Shown: positions 53,462 to 63,670, counted from the stretch's first letter. The stretch is 64,000 nucleotides of DNA from Incurvaria masculella (GCA_946894095.1 OX335655.1:4774001-4838000), one strand, 5' to 3'. The notes: generated by a model from the letters alone, not told the origin. Program-made: numbers and translations.

Positions 53462-54520
53462 GAATACAAATTTATTTGCATTTTATTCTGATTTTCCATA
53501 TAAATTGGTCGACATCAATCAATTAGAGCCGCAAAAAAACAAATTTAGATTTCCAGGTAGCGCATTTGGAAATCAGTATTAAACATACAGGCTTTCTTAT
53601 AACTATGCTAACAATCTCTCGCACACATCTCTCAGTTGTAGGAAGTTACTGAAGTAATCTATTATAACATTATAATAAAATATCTAATAATAATACAAGA
53701 ATACAGCTACAAAACGTACAATTTCAACAAATTTACTTAGATATCAAATTAGAATTAAATAATGGAACTTCTTGAATTCATGCATGGCGCCAAAACTTAT
53801 CCAGTAGTTAAGGGCTATACAAGTTACTGTTCATTAATTTTGTAGAGGAACGTTAGTCGTGCATGAACGTACATTCTCGGCCCGTTTGTAGTCGATGGGG
53901 GTAGATTATTCGTACTAGCACCTGGTTACGGTATTTTTAGCGGTCATGGTGCTTCCAATCTTGTTACTGTATTTACAACGGCCTCGTGTCAAGTGCGTTC
54001 AAGCGTCGGCAGCCACTCGTCGACAACCACAACAACAACTGTATTTATATTTTGACTCTTTGTTCAGAGGTCACTGAAGTAGTTCATGACCGAAAAAATA
54101 GTATTAAAACTAACTCGTACAAAGTTTTCACAACTTTTTCACGTTGCCACTGGAGTAGTGCATCGCTTTAAGGTACTTCTTTGCGGTGACGCTAGGTTCG
54201 GGTCTCCTTTTTCCCTAAAATTTGCTTGAGAGAGGCGATGGCTGTGCCCTGTGTGCTGTTTATGGATTGGTAACATGCCAGACGGGCATGGTCTTTACAA
54301 TATGTGTCATGAACTGTTGCATATGACATGAATCGTTGATGCTCGTCAATTCATATTAATTTTGTATTTTTACCGGTGAATACTATTGTAAACTTAGACT
54401 AAGTGGACGTTGAAATAAAAATCCAGCGGAGTTTCTTGCGAGTTCTCTTCGCTGGGATTGCCGAACTGGCTAATGATGGAATATGACAAATCCGAGCTCA
54501 GTGTACTGTCTATTTCGAGC
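53462..54520. other. No confident gene; possible exon neighbourhood
   Basis: At 53946 ATGGTGCTTCCAATCTTGTT opens a 36-codon frame with a hydrophobic start (MVLPILLLYLQ) and a stop, reminiscent of a signal peptide but unsupported. A LINE-like remnant (GAGTTTCTTGCGAGTTCTCT) is at 54428. From 54500 the sequence becomes GC-richer towards the exon at 54772. Confidence 0.3.
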
Positions 54521-54527
54521 GAGGTCT

Positions 54528-54771
54528 GGGGGTCCATTCAGAGTAAGAGTGAGTTAGAATTCGCCACTAAATATCAACTCACTTTTTTAAATAGTTACTG
54601 TTTCCACACTTCTAGAACATCATTACAGTTAGGTAAAAATCTGGTTTGTCCCGTAAATACGTTGGAAGTATAAATAACGGTTCCGTTATTTAAATAATAA
54701 TATATTTCCCAGCAATTTTTAGGTTAACTCACTCCCGAACTCGTACTCACTCTTGCTCTGAATGGACCCCC
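54528..54771. mobile_element. MITE abutting a coding exon
   Basis: GGGGGTCCATTCAGAGTAAG and CTTGCTCTGAATGGACCCCC are inverted repeats of about 36 bp. The flanks read CTG on both sides if the outer G/C pair is shared (ggtCTG...CTGttc). 244 bp, noncoding. The ATG that opens the downstream frame lies in its right terminus. Confidence 0.8.
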
Positions 54772-55050
54772 TGTTCTTCCGCCAACACGAATTCCCGCCC
54801 AAACCATACATAATTGTGGACCATAATTGCCGCGGTATGGATGAACTTCCTAAGGGTCTGGCAAGCGACTCTCATGACTCTGAACTCACCATACACGTAC
54901 TCCGTTTACCGAACAACTTAACATACTTCCCAGAGCATGATTACAGTGGGCTCGCCACGGGGGACGAACCCACTGCAATGTTCGTCCACAATTTCCTCGG
55001 CGTAGTGCTGGAGTACGAAGCCTCGTACGAAGCTGTCTGCAATCACGAAG
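54772..55050 (+). CDS. Probable host coding exon, gene unknown
   Basis: After the MITE the frame reads LFFRQHEFPPKPYIIVDHNC, then RGMDELPKGLASDSHDSELT, and ends LGVVLEYEASYEAVCNHEG, stopping at a phase-1 donor-like GAAG|GTTAGC (55050/55051). The balanced codon use, GC-rich third positions and even residue composition contrast with all the repeat frames around, so I take it as real coding sequence. I do not recognise the family. The in-frame ATG at 54762 sits in the MITE terminus, and a TGA precedes it directly. No acceptor AG lies between 54762 and 54850. If the MITE is removed, the upstream sequence continues in frame (TVYFERG before LFFRQ) back to an AG at 54499-54500, which suggests the exon was interrupted. 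Confidence 0.6.
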
Positions 55051-55523
55051 GTTAGCTTTATTTATTTATTTGGAAACTTAACATCTAAATTAAACAATAA
55101 TAAAGTTTCACTTTTTAACAAACTAACACAAAAATATATCCACTTCATCTAATTATAAATATTGCATCAAATTGATTTGTTATGATATGTACCTACGGGT
55201 AGTGAGAAGGTGAGAATGTAAGGGTGTTTGAGGATATGTGCGTGTGTGAGCGAAAGAGAGAGAGAGAGATAGCGTGTATGCTAGCGTGTTTGTATAACTT
55301 AGTTATTTCATGTCTTAACAACTTTATCACAAAATTGAAAACTTAAACTACACAAACTATACAGCCAATAATAAAGTTTCACTTTTTAACAAACTAACAC
55401 AAAAATATATCCACTTCATCTAATTATAAATATTGCATCAAATTGATTTGTACCTACAAATGTACCTACGGGTAGTGAGAAGGTGAGGATGTAAGGGTGT
55501 TTGAGGATCTGTGCGTGTGTGAT

Positions 55524-56989
55524 ACGAGTGACTACACACAGGCAAAGTCATACAGACCCATCAGCCTTACCTCCTTCATGCTGAAGACATTGGAAAGACT
55601 GATAGACAGACATCTCAGGGACGGTACTCTAAATGACATACCACTTCATCCCAGCCAACATGCATATAGAACAGGAAGATCAACTGAGTCAGCTCTACAC
55701 GAGGTAGTGACCAAAATAGAACTAGCACTTTCAAACAAAAGCTCCACCCTAGGGGTCTTCATAGATATTGAAGGGGCTTTCGACAAAACAAATTTTAACA
55801 GCATAAGCCAGGCGCTTAACAGATTTGGAGCTGCACCGACCATTTCGGGGTGGATAAGAAATCTCCTTATGTTAAGAGCCATACAGTTCACAATAAATAG
55901 TACCACGAGGGGAGTAGTGGCGAAAGGCTGTCCACAGGGAGGTGTTCTTTCACCCCTGCTCTGGAATATCGTGGTGGACAGCCTTATCACGAGCCTAAAC
56001 GAAAAGGGACACAAGACTGTTGGCTATGCAGACGATATCACGATTCTGATTAGTGGCAAATCGGAAAAAGTACTTTTCAACGTAATGAGATCGGCTCTAA
56101 GAATCGTAGAGAACTGGTGTGAAAGGAGTGCACTCTCAGTAAATCCAAACAAAACAGGACTTATTCTCTTCACGAACAAGAGGAAGTTAGAAGACATAAA
56201 ACTGCCAAAACTTTTTGGCATAGAATTATCCCTATCAACAGAAGTCAAATATCTGGGTGTAATCCTTGATAGCAAGATGAACTGGAACAAACATCTCGAA
56301 GACAAAACAAAGAAGGCGTGCATCTCCTTCTGGCAGCGCAAGAGAATGCTCGGGAAAAAATGGGGCTTAAAACCCTCCATAACACTCTGGCTGTACACTG
56401 CTGTAATTCGACCAACCATAACCTACGGCGCAGTAGTATGGTGGCCTAGGACGGAACTGAGCACCGTAAAAGCAAAACTCCAAAGTCTGCAACGCCTTGC
56501 ATGCGTTGCAACGACAGGCTGCATGAGAACAACTCCTACACAGGCACTAGAGGTAATACTTGATCTAAGACCTCTACACCTGCATGTTCAGCAGGAAGCC
56601 GCTACAGCAGCTCTCCGGCTAAGAGCCGCAGGAACCTGGAAACAAAATCATGGAGTCCCTCACGCACGGATTATGACAGAATTCATGAACCATGTACCCA
56701 TGCTCTCGGCAATCTGTGACAAGATTTCTACCAACCATATCTTTAAAAGAAACTATCACATCCAACTGAAGGAAGAACTCGCAGACCAATCAGGGGTGAG
56801 AGAAATCCGAATCTACACAGATGGATCAAAAACAAATTCGGGAACTGGAGCGGGTGTCTTCTCCCGAGATGCGAACATCAACATCTCAACAACCCTAGGC
56901 GCCTTTAACACCATATTTCAAGCAGAATGTGTGGGAATAATTCGAGCTGCAGAGGCAATCAAAACCAGGAAGATGCACGACTTAAGATA
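55524..56989 (+). pseudogene. LINE reverse transcriptase and start of RNase H
   Basis: One frame opens at a GTG in the flanking repeat (55497) and has no ATG start, as expected after 5' truncation. Counting from there: KSYRPISLTSF (17-27), the palm motif with aspartates D90 and D96 (FIDIEGAFD), PQGGVLSPLLWN (146-157), YADD at 177-180 with the catalytic aspartates, and YLGVILD further on. RNase H begins at TDGS (D442) and includes E477 (FQAECVGI). It stops at 56987-56989 by a frameshift; the rest of RNase H continues in another frame. It would copy its RNA at a nicked target and then remove the RNA strand. Confidence 0.9.
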
Positions 56990-57631
56990 AGAATTATCTC
57001 AGATAGCGCATCTGTACTAAACGCACTGAAAAATAACAAAGTTAACTCGGGCTTAATTCTAGAATGTCATTGCGCCCTAGAAGAAGTAGCGAGAAACAAT
57101 CACGTAACTCTGCAGTGGATAAGAGGACACAGTGGCTCTGTGGGTAATGACGCTGCAGATGAACTGGCCAAACGAGGATCCAGTACAGTACTAATGGGTC
57201 CAGAACCGATAGTGCCTATACCATTTAGTCAACTCAAAAACTGGCTACAAGATAGAACCAAGATGCTTCACAATACCGGATGGAAACACCTGGTAGATTG
57301 CAGGCAGGCCAGAGAGGTCATCCCATCCCTCAATAAGCGCCTCACGCACAAGCTGTTGCATCTGAAAAGAAATGATCTACGCACAATGGTGGGAACAATG
57401 ACAGGACATTGTTCACTCAACAAGCACCTCCATAACCTGGGGGTGACGGACAGCCCTCTATGTCGTGGCTGCATGGAGACAACGGAAACAACCGCCCATG
57501 TACTGTTGGAGTGCAAGAGTGTGGCCGACCATCGGGCGCAGACCCTGGGAGCACCGGGATCCCTTGCAGAGGCCTGTGGTAATGTAAAGGGTATGCTGGA
57601 CTTCTGGGACGAGCTGGGATGGCTTACATAG
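56950..57631 (+). pseudogene. RNase H C-terminal half and zinc knuckle, shifted frame
   Basis: Continues the interrupted RNase H: IRIISDSASVLNALKNNKVN (third catalytic aspartate), LQWIRGHSGSVGNDAADELA (the His and last Asp), then a tail with CRGCMETTETTAHVLLEC, a C-C-H-C zinc-binding arrangement usual at the end of these LINE proteins. Stop at 57629-57631. A single indel near 56975 would account for the break. The first ATG of this frame (56927) falls inside the other frame and is not a true start. Confidence 0.9.
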
Positions 57632-58149
57632 TCACCTTGTTACGCACAATGGCCTCTCTGTGAAGTAGGCTTAGCGCGGAAAACATTTTGCCCAACTAAC
57701 TAACTAACTAACTATGTGCGTGTGTGAGCGAGAGAGAGAGAGATAGCGTGTATGCTAGCGTGTTTGTATAACTTAGTTATTTCATGTCTTAACAACTTTA
57801 TCACAATATTGAAAACTTAAACTACACAAACTATACAGCCAATAATAAAGTTTCACTTTTTAACAAACTAACACAAAAATATATCCACTTAATCTAATTA
57901 TAAATATTGCATCAAATTGATTTGTTATGATATGTACCTACGGGTATGTGAGAAGGTGAGGATGTAAGGGTGTTTGAGGATATGTGTGTGTGTGTGAGCG
58001 ATAGAGAGAGAGAGATAGTGTGTATGTTAGCGTGTTTGTATAACTTATTTATTTAATGTCTTAACAACTTCATCAAAATATGATGGTTTTGTATTATTAA
58101 ATATACCTATCTATGTTACCGAATGAATTGTTATAACTACTCGTACATC

Positions 58150-58437
58150 TTTTGATTCCCTGCAGTCTTCTCCTCACAGTTTGGTCACTCACAAGCAACT
58201 GATGCTCTGACTGGAGCCTTTGAACCAACTTCATGGCCGTAACATTCGGTTGTCTTCTCGCGGTAACTTAAAAAAATCGGTATAGTCGTTGCTTGGTTAT
58301 GGCTTCCCTGTGGCCATAACCTTGATATCAAATTTTCATTTCCAAGTTCATCAGCAATATTCCCTTGAGTAGGCCCAGCTTGTAGCTTGCCTACTGTCTC
58401 TCTTTCGTTAAATTGCCCCGCTGCATGCAAACTTTAA
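58150..58437 (-). pseudogene. Tc1-like transposase DNA-binding domain relic
   Basis: The minus-strand frame NERETVGKLQAGPTQGNIAD, then ELGNENLISRLW, is a paired-type helix-turn-helix matching the start of Tc1-family transposases (VIGMLQAG.TQ..IA..LGV..SVISRLW). After a shift, REKTTE and then in another frame HQLLVSDQTVRRRLQ match the hinge and second helix-turn-helix. The catalytic DDE domain is absent. At least two frameshifts. It sits between the tandem repeat and a GGCCAAG repeat, with no terminal repeats recognised. Confidence 0.8.
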
Positions 58438-58524
58438 TTTGACACAAAAAATACCAAAAACTTTCGTAGGTTAATTGAAACCTTCGAAATTCGCTATAGT
58501 TATGGCGCGCAAAAATGTTGTATT

Positions 58525-58810
58525 TAGGGTTCCTTACCGAAGGGTTAAAACTGAATCCTATTACTAAGCCTCCGCTGTACGTCCGTCCATCCGTCCTTCA
58601 TAGAGCTGTATCTCATCAACCGCAATAGGTAGGCGGCAAAATTTTTCACAGAGTTTGTATTTATTTTGCCGCTATAACAACAAATAGGTAAAATTAAAAA
58701 AAAATAAAGCATGGGGGCCAAGCAAAAAATGTTACTTTTTTGTGTTAAATCTTATACGATGGTACGGAACCCTTAGTGCTCGAATCCGTCTCGCACTTGG
58801 TCGGTTTTTT
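58525..58810 (-). mobile_element. GGCCAAG interspersed repeat, copy 8
   Basis: TTAGGGTTCCTTACCGAAGG to GCACTTGGTCGGTTTTTT. More diverged than its neighbours. Confidence 0.85.
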
Positions 58811-59246
58811 TAATATAGTATTTGTCAAATTCAAATTTCGAATCATTAAAAAATCCCTACAAAATTATCTTTCCTCAAAATATTTTAAAACCGCCTATTA
58901 TGAGTTTAATAATTATCCACAAAATATCCCTATACGGTGTTGATGTGTGTGTACTTAGATTTCGGGAAATGGTTCAGATTTCTTCCTTTTCGTTTCACGC
59001 CTAGCTTCAGATGTTAAATAGCACGCAAACAATATGTATTTCCAAGAACCGACAAATAAGCTTCACAAAAAATACCGACGTTTTATGTTAATAAAAATGT
59101 TTTATTCAAATAGACGAAATCTTTTCAGAAGTCCATGAGAAAGATAGCGCCTTTTTCGCGCTTTAAACATCCCTTCTGGGCCACTCAGAGAGCTGTTGGT
59201 CAGTCATAAAAAATGTTTTGATCGGCGTCGTATGCTTCGTGCTTTT
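58811..59246. other. No supported gene
   Basis: AT-rich. The frame 58822-59004 has no recognised features. No repeat family seen. Confidence 0.35.
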
Positions 59247-59570
59247 TAGGGTTCCGTACCCAAAGGGTGAAAACGGAACCCTATTACTAAGCCTTCGCTT
59301 TCCGTCCGTCCATCAGTCCGTCCGTCTGTCCGTCCTTCCGTCCGTCTGTCCTTCCGTTCGTCTGTCACAGGGCTGTATCTCATGAACCGCAATAGGTAGG
59401 CAGCTGAAATTTTCACAAACTGTGTATTTATTTTGCCACTATAACAACAAACGAGTAAGTTTAAAATTAAAGGGGGCCCTCATACAAAAAACGTGATTTC
59501 TGGTGTTAAATAATTTACGATGGTACGGAACCCTTCGTGTGCCAGTCCGACTCGCACTTGGCCGGTTTTT
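59247..59570 (-). mobile_element. GGCCAAG interspersed repeat, copy 9
   Basis: TTAGGGTTCCGTACCCAAAG to GCACTTGGCCGGTTTTT. The tetranucleotide part is expanded and mixed (GTCC, TTCC, GTCT) across 59301-59365. Confidence 0.9.
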
Positions 59571-59748
59571 GAAACTTAAATTAATGTAGATTAGAAATCA
59601 TATAGAAGATAAATGTAGAGCTGATTATATGATAGAACTGACTACTCTGATATCGAAAGATCACTTACTAGGCCATCGACGATGAGAACCGTGGTTGTAG
59701 CACTATCACTTTTTCTGTGGTAATTACGTAGTTTAGGGAACATTATCT

Positions 59749-60077
59749 GAGTTCCTAGAGCGCCTTCTCACCTAAATTGGCGTTTACGGAACTTCGAAGT
59801 TACGTAAAAACGTCAAAACCATACTAACTGCTGCTACTTATTCTATGGTTTTACTTCTTCAAGCTGTCAAAATCAAACTCGAACTTCCGATTTGTATGAA
59901 AACGCGGAATGGGCGTAAACGCAAACGTCAACGTATTGAGGGCGACGACGAGTAAGCTGTCAAATCAAAATCGGACTCGTAAATGTCAGTTCGCTTATAT
60001 AACGACCGCTGCGCGCACTCCTAAAATTTCTCCACACATTTTATAACGCTATTCGATAGGTTTGGTGTTCCTGGGAA
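59749..60077 (+). mobile_element. CACCTAAATTGGCG MITE, right end decayed
   Basis: TTCTCACCTAAATTGGCGTT at the left, and an interior with GTTTTACTTCTTCAAGCTGT and GACCGCTGCGCGCACTC shared with 51351-51702. The right terminus (ATTCGATAGGTTTGG) is lost beyond 60077. Confidence 0.75.
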
Positions 60078-60136
60078 TCTTGAAAACCTTATCTCTGAAA
60101 ATTTTTTTTTTTCTAAAAGATTTCTCAAAGCTTTTT

Positions 60137-60441
60137 TAGGGTTCCGTACCCAAAGGGTGAAAACGGAACCCTATTACTAAGCCTCCGCTGTCCGTCCTAC
60201 CGTCCGTCCGTCCGTCCGTCTGTCACAGGGCTGTATCTCATGAACCGTCACAGGTAGGAAGCTGAAATTTTCACCGATTATGTATTTTATTTTGCCGCTA
60301 TAACAACAAATAGGTAAAATTATAAAATAATAAAAATTAAATGGGGGCTCGATACAAAAAACCTGTTATTTTTGGGGTAAATCTAGTACGATGGTACGGA
60401 ACCCTTCGTGTGCGAGTCTGACTCGCACTTGGCCGGTTTTT
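60137..60441 (-). mobile_element. GGCCAAG interspersed repeat, copy 10
   Basis: TTAGGGTTCCGTACCCAAAG to GCACTTGGCCGGTTTTTA. Immediately followed by a SINE fragment, so the two insertions abut. Confidence 0.9.
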
Positions 60442-60567
60442 ATGGAACCTGACATGGATGGCTAAGATCACACAACTGCCGTTATGCTTTGCACATTCCC
60501 GAAGGAATAAGGTGCCATGTCACCCAACCTAACCATCCCTTTATAAGCACGGCTACATTTTACTTTA
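60442..60567 (-). mobile_element. SINE 3' fragment
   Basis: GGAACCTGACATGGATGGCT, CCCGAAGGAATAAGGTGCCA and TTATAAGCACGGCTACATTT, with small insertions. Head missing. Confidence 0.75.
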
Positions 60568-60950
60568 CGGTAGCCACGAATAACTAAAGCAAACACTTTT
60601 TAGGATTGCTTATTGTAGCGGGAATGCCACATATCCCCAAAACATATCCCCGAATTAGCCGATTTGATATTCCTATAATATTTCCACTAGAACAAAGGAG
60701 CCAATTAAACTCGGCTAATACAACGAACAGAACTTGCTTTATTTATATTCAAAATCACAGAATATTGTCTGATTACTATGCCGTACTTCCGTGATTCCGT
60801 GGTACATCCGGTGTTTTCACATCAAAACGCACAGTAAAGAAATCGGGTAAAATCGTGGAAATAACATTAAATTTTATCAGTTACTAGATTTTTTAAATTT
60901 TTTTAATGTTCTTACTTTTACGAGTTATTGAATGAATTTTTAGGAAGTTT
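60568..60950. other. No supported gene
   Basis: The frame 60606-60794 has no recognised domain. No repeat seen. Confidence 0.35.
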
Positions 60951-60952
60951 TT

Positions 60953-61318
60953 TTATTATGCAACTTGACATGGATGGCTAATACCACATAACTTTACACC
61001 ACGTTCCCGAAGGAATAAGGTGCCATGCCAGGACCTTCCCTTTATGAGCACGGCTACATTGAACTGGATGGAAAACACGGACAATTTTTCATTGCCACTT
61101 CGACCATCTTTTCATGCGATGGTACCAACCCGGGCGGGCTTAAACCCTATCACCTAGTAGGGGAAGGGGACCTACAGTTTTACATGGATTCCTAACCATG
61201 GAGCAGCTCGCATTCGTGACGAAATGCACTTATCGAACTCGGAAAGAGAAAGACAGTCGTGCATGTCGGAATTGAACCCAGTCCAGTCCCCGCGCCACTA
61301 GGCTACGAGCCGCTCAAA
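60953..61318 (-). mobile_element. tRNA-headed SINE, head partly deleted
   Basis: Body complete from TTATGCAACTTGACATGGAT to CGAACTCGGAAAGAGAAAGA. The tRNA-like head retains GTAGCCTAGTGGCGCGGGGA and GGGTTCAATTCC but lacks about 15 bases between the boxes, compared with 3093-3494. Confidence 0.85.
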
Positions 61319-61419
61319 TATCCTGAGATCAGATACCATGAAATACTTTACCTTATTTTTTTCATTTAAACATTTTATGTGTTCATTTCAGGTAAGTGCC
61401 ATGACTGGATCATCTCATC

Positions 61420-61475
61420 TAGGTTGGTACCATCGCATCGTATGAAAGATCATCGAAGTGGTAATGATTTTTTTT
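61420..61475 (+). mobile_element. SINE body fragment
   Basis: AGGTTGGTACCATCGCATCG and GAAGTGGTAATGATTTTTTT, the central body only. Confidence 0.6.
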
Positions 61476-61841
61476 CCTGTTTCCTAACCTACGTCAAAAC
61501 AGTTAAGAGAAGATAATCAACGTTCAGTTTTTTAACTAATCACAGCGACATCCATTAGTTGTAGATCATAAATGTGTAATAATTGTCGGCAAGCAATACA
61601 TCCGATATCTGTTTCGACCCGAGGAAGTAATCAATAAATACTTCTTTGATCCGTCCCACCAATGCTCTGTGGAAATTATTGCCGGAGCGAGAGAAAAAGT
61701 TAAACACAAACAAACTTACATGCGCAATCGTAAATATGAAATAGTTTGCCGTTTGAAACGGTTCACCTGGCAGTTTCTGAGAAAAACGAGCGGCCGTAAT
61801 TTTCTTTCAAAACCCGTCTCTATGCGATTCTTCCAAAACAA

Positions 61842-62681
61842 ATGGCGGACGCCATAATAGGCGGTCATGATTCTCTGTCTTCTTTGTTTTCATCCGTCTC
61901 TCTCCGAGAAAGTCACCCCGACACGACACTTTCGGGCAGAAAAATGGTGCTCCATTATGGTAATTATTTTTTTTTAATCTATGACGAGGGTGCTAGAGTG
62001 GTTGACTTTTACAGTGGTGGCCGTGAGTTTTCTGATGGCGCCTTATACGATTTTACCGGACCGATTCCTCAGATAGCTCTGATTCCTGGAAGAATACTCT
62101 GGCGAATGCCCTTTGGCATTAAACATTTGCAACATTCAATACCCTTTGGCATTAAATACATTTTGCAATATAGAATGCTCTTTGGCTTTAAATACATTTT
62201 GCGATATAGAATGCCCTTTGGCATTAAATACATTTTGCAATATAGAATGCCCTTTGGCATTAAATACATTTTGCAATATAGAATGCCCTTTGGCATTAAA
62301 TACATTTTGCAATATAGAATGCCCTTTGGCATTAAATACATTTTGCAATATAGAATGCCCTTTGGCATTAAATACATTTTGCAATATAATAGAATGCCGT
62401 TTGGCAATAATTATATTATGCAATATAGAATGCCCTTTGGCATTAAATACATTTTGCGATATAGAATGCCCTTTGGCATTAAATACATTTTGCAATATAG
62501 AATGCCCTTTGGCATTAAATACATTTTGCAATATAGAATGCCCTTTGGCTTTAAATACATTTTGCGATATAGAATGCCCTTTAGCATTAAATACATTTTG
62601 CAATATAGAATGCTCTTTGGCATTAAATACATTTTGCAATATAGAATTCCTTTTGGCATTAAAAAACATTTTGAAATATAG
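61842..62681 (+). CDS. Open frame: unique N-terminus plus 12-residue repeats
   Basis: A 279-codon frame starting at CAAAACAAATGGCGGAC. The first 88 residues (MADAIIGGHDSLSSLFSSVS and onward) are non-repetitive and of unknown family. The rest is MPFGIKYILQYR repeated about fifteen times. The 36-bp DNA repeat beneath has no stops in most frames, so the repeat part says little. The unique part is modest evidence for coding. The AAATGGCGG around the start also resembles a YY1-type initiator motif, so a transcription start is another reading. No signal peptide or membrane segment is convincing. A hypothetical gene at best. Confidence 0.25.
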   Translation: MADAIIGGHDSLSSLFSSVSLRESHPDTTLSGRKMVLHYGNYFFLIYDEGARVVDFYSGGREFSDGALYDFTGPIPQIALIPGRILWRMPFGIKHLQHSIPFGIKYILQYRMLFGFKYILRYRMPFGIKYILQYRMPFGIKYILQYRMPFGIKYILQYRMPFGIKYILQYRMPFGIKYILQYNRMPFGNNYIMQYRMPFGIKYILRYRMPFGIKYILQYRMPFGIKYILQYRMPFGFKYILRYRMPFSIKYILQYRMLFGIKYILQYRIPFGIKKHFEI

Positions 62682-62826
62682 AATGCCCTTTGGCATTAAA
62701 TACATTTTGCGATATAGAATGCCCTTTGGAATTAAATACATTTTGCAATATAGAATGCCCTTTGGCATTAAATACATTTTGCAACATAGAATGCCCTTAG
62801 GCATTACGCCTATTTTGCAACATTCG
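62104..62826. repeat. 36-bp minisatellite, about 20 copies
   Basis: Consensus starts GAATGCCCTTTGGCATTAAA and ends ATACATTTTGCAATATA. Variants: CTCTTTGGC, GCGATATA, GGCTTTAAA, one unit with GTTTGGCAATAATTATATTA, and one with a 3-bp insertion. Each unit has the dyad ATGCC-CTTT-GGCAT. The period is a multiple of three and the unit lacks stops in five frames, which creates long spurious frames on both strands. Confidence 0.95.
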
Positions 62827-62884
62827 CATATTGGTTGGGAATATATGATCACCATTGATGTAAAAAAGTGGGTTAAACCGTTTT

Positions 62885-63390
62885 TTTAACAGACTTAAAA
62901 AAAGAAGGAGGTTCTCAATTCGTCTGTATTTTTTTATGTATGTTACCTCAGAACTTTTTGAGGTAACTAACCTGGGTGAACTGATTTTGATCATTCGTTT
63001 TTTAATTCAAAGCTGGTGCTTCCCGTGTGGTCCCATTTTGTTTAGTTCTGACAATGATATCCATGAGAAAATCATATAAGTATTAAATTTGCATTAAGTA
63101 TGTGCGTGACAAATGGACGAATAACTTAATATCACGCCAACCGATTTTTCTATAATTCTTTCTTTATTGGAAAGGACGTGTACAAATTAGTAAGAGTGCT
63201 TTAGATTCACTAAAAATAAACAAATAAAAAAAATTCAAAAAAAAAACCGACTTCAAAGAAAAAGCACTCAAAAAACTGACGCTGACTCAATAAATAACAA
63301 TACGCGTAACTACACAAATGGCAATTATTTCTTTACTTTTTAGTCCTATTTCTTTGAAGTAGATTTTTTTCTTGTTATTTTTTTTTAAAT
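62885..63390 (+). mobile_element. CCGACTTCAAA repeat, second copy
   Basis: AACAGACTTAAAAAAAGAAG, TTGGAAAGGACGTGTACAAA and AAAACCGACTTCAAAGAAAA follow the order of 9506-10110. Shorter, with only one of the inverted inner arms. Confidence 0.75.
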
Positions 63391-63515
63391 TAAGGTAGCG
63401 AGCAAGGAAGGACGCGAGTGGCAATCTAAACGTAAAGCGTAGCCACCATACTAATCTTTTGTAACCACGTAAAGTAAAGGTACTGGCTGTAGTTAGTTCG
63501 TTTACTAATTCGGAA

Positions 63516-63648
63516 CTCGCAACATCGGTTCATGAGATACAACCCTGTGACGGACGAACGGACGGATGGACGGACGTACGGACGGACGGACAGCGAAGGC
63601 TAAGAAATAGGGTTCCATTGGCACCCTTTGGGTACGGAACCCTAAAAA
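63516..63648 (+). mobile_element. GGCCAAG interspersed repeat, 5'-truncated copy
   Basis: TTCATGAGATACAACCCTGT, a (GGAC)n run and GGGTACGGAACCCTAAAAAG. The GGCCAAG end is missing. Confidence 0.85.
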
Positions 63649-63670
63649 GGAGTGAGATTTGCCATCCAGC

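Larger units (their letters stand above)
55523..57714 (+). mobile_element. 5'-truncated RNase H-bearing LINE
   Basis: Bounded by the 13-bp direct repeat TGTGCGTGTGTGA (55510-55522 and 57715-57727), a target-site duplication made within the 270-bp repeat. The 3' end is (AACT)n (57693-57712), a simple tandem tail used instead of poly(A). The 5' half (endonuclease, gag-like ORF) is missing. Encodes reverse transcriptase then RNase H, the layout of the I/LOA/R1-related LINEs. About 2.2 kb, with few lesions. Confidence 0.9.
55064..58073 (+). repeat. 270-bp tandem repeat, about three units, split by a LINE
   Basis: AATAATAAAGTTTCAC recurs at 55096, 55367 and 57841. Subtracting the LINE gives a period of about 270 bp. 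Each unit has GGTGAG, ATGTAAGGGTGTTTGAGGA, a GAGAGAGAG stretch and GTGTATGCTAGCGTGTTTGT. Lies in the putative intron after the exon at 54772-55050. Confidence 0.85.

Noticed and set aside
56024..56419. 131-residue minus-strand frame inside the LINE
   Set aside because: A shadow of the reverse transcriptase frame on the other strand.
58185..58430. Possible host helix-turn-helix regulator
   Set aside because: The motif order and frameshifts match a decayed Tc1-type transposase better than an intact host factor.
62104..62826. CRISPR-like array
   Set aside because: The 36-bp repeats are contiguous with no unique spacers, and the genome is clearly eukaryotic.
62069..62889. Long frames on the minus strand and in another plus frame across the minisatellite
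   Set aside because: Created by a 36-bp unit without stops; they carry no independent evidence of coding.
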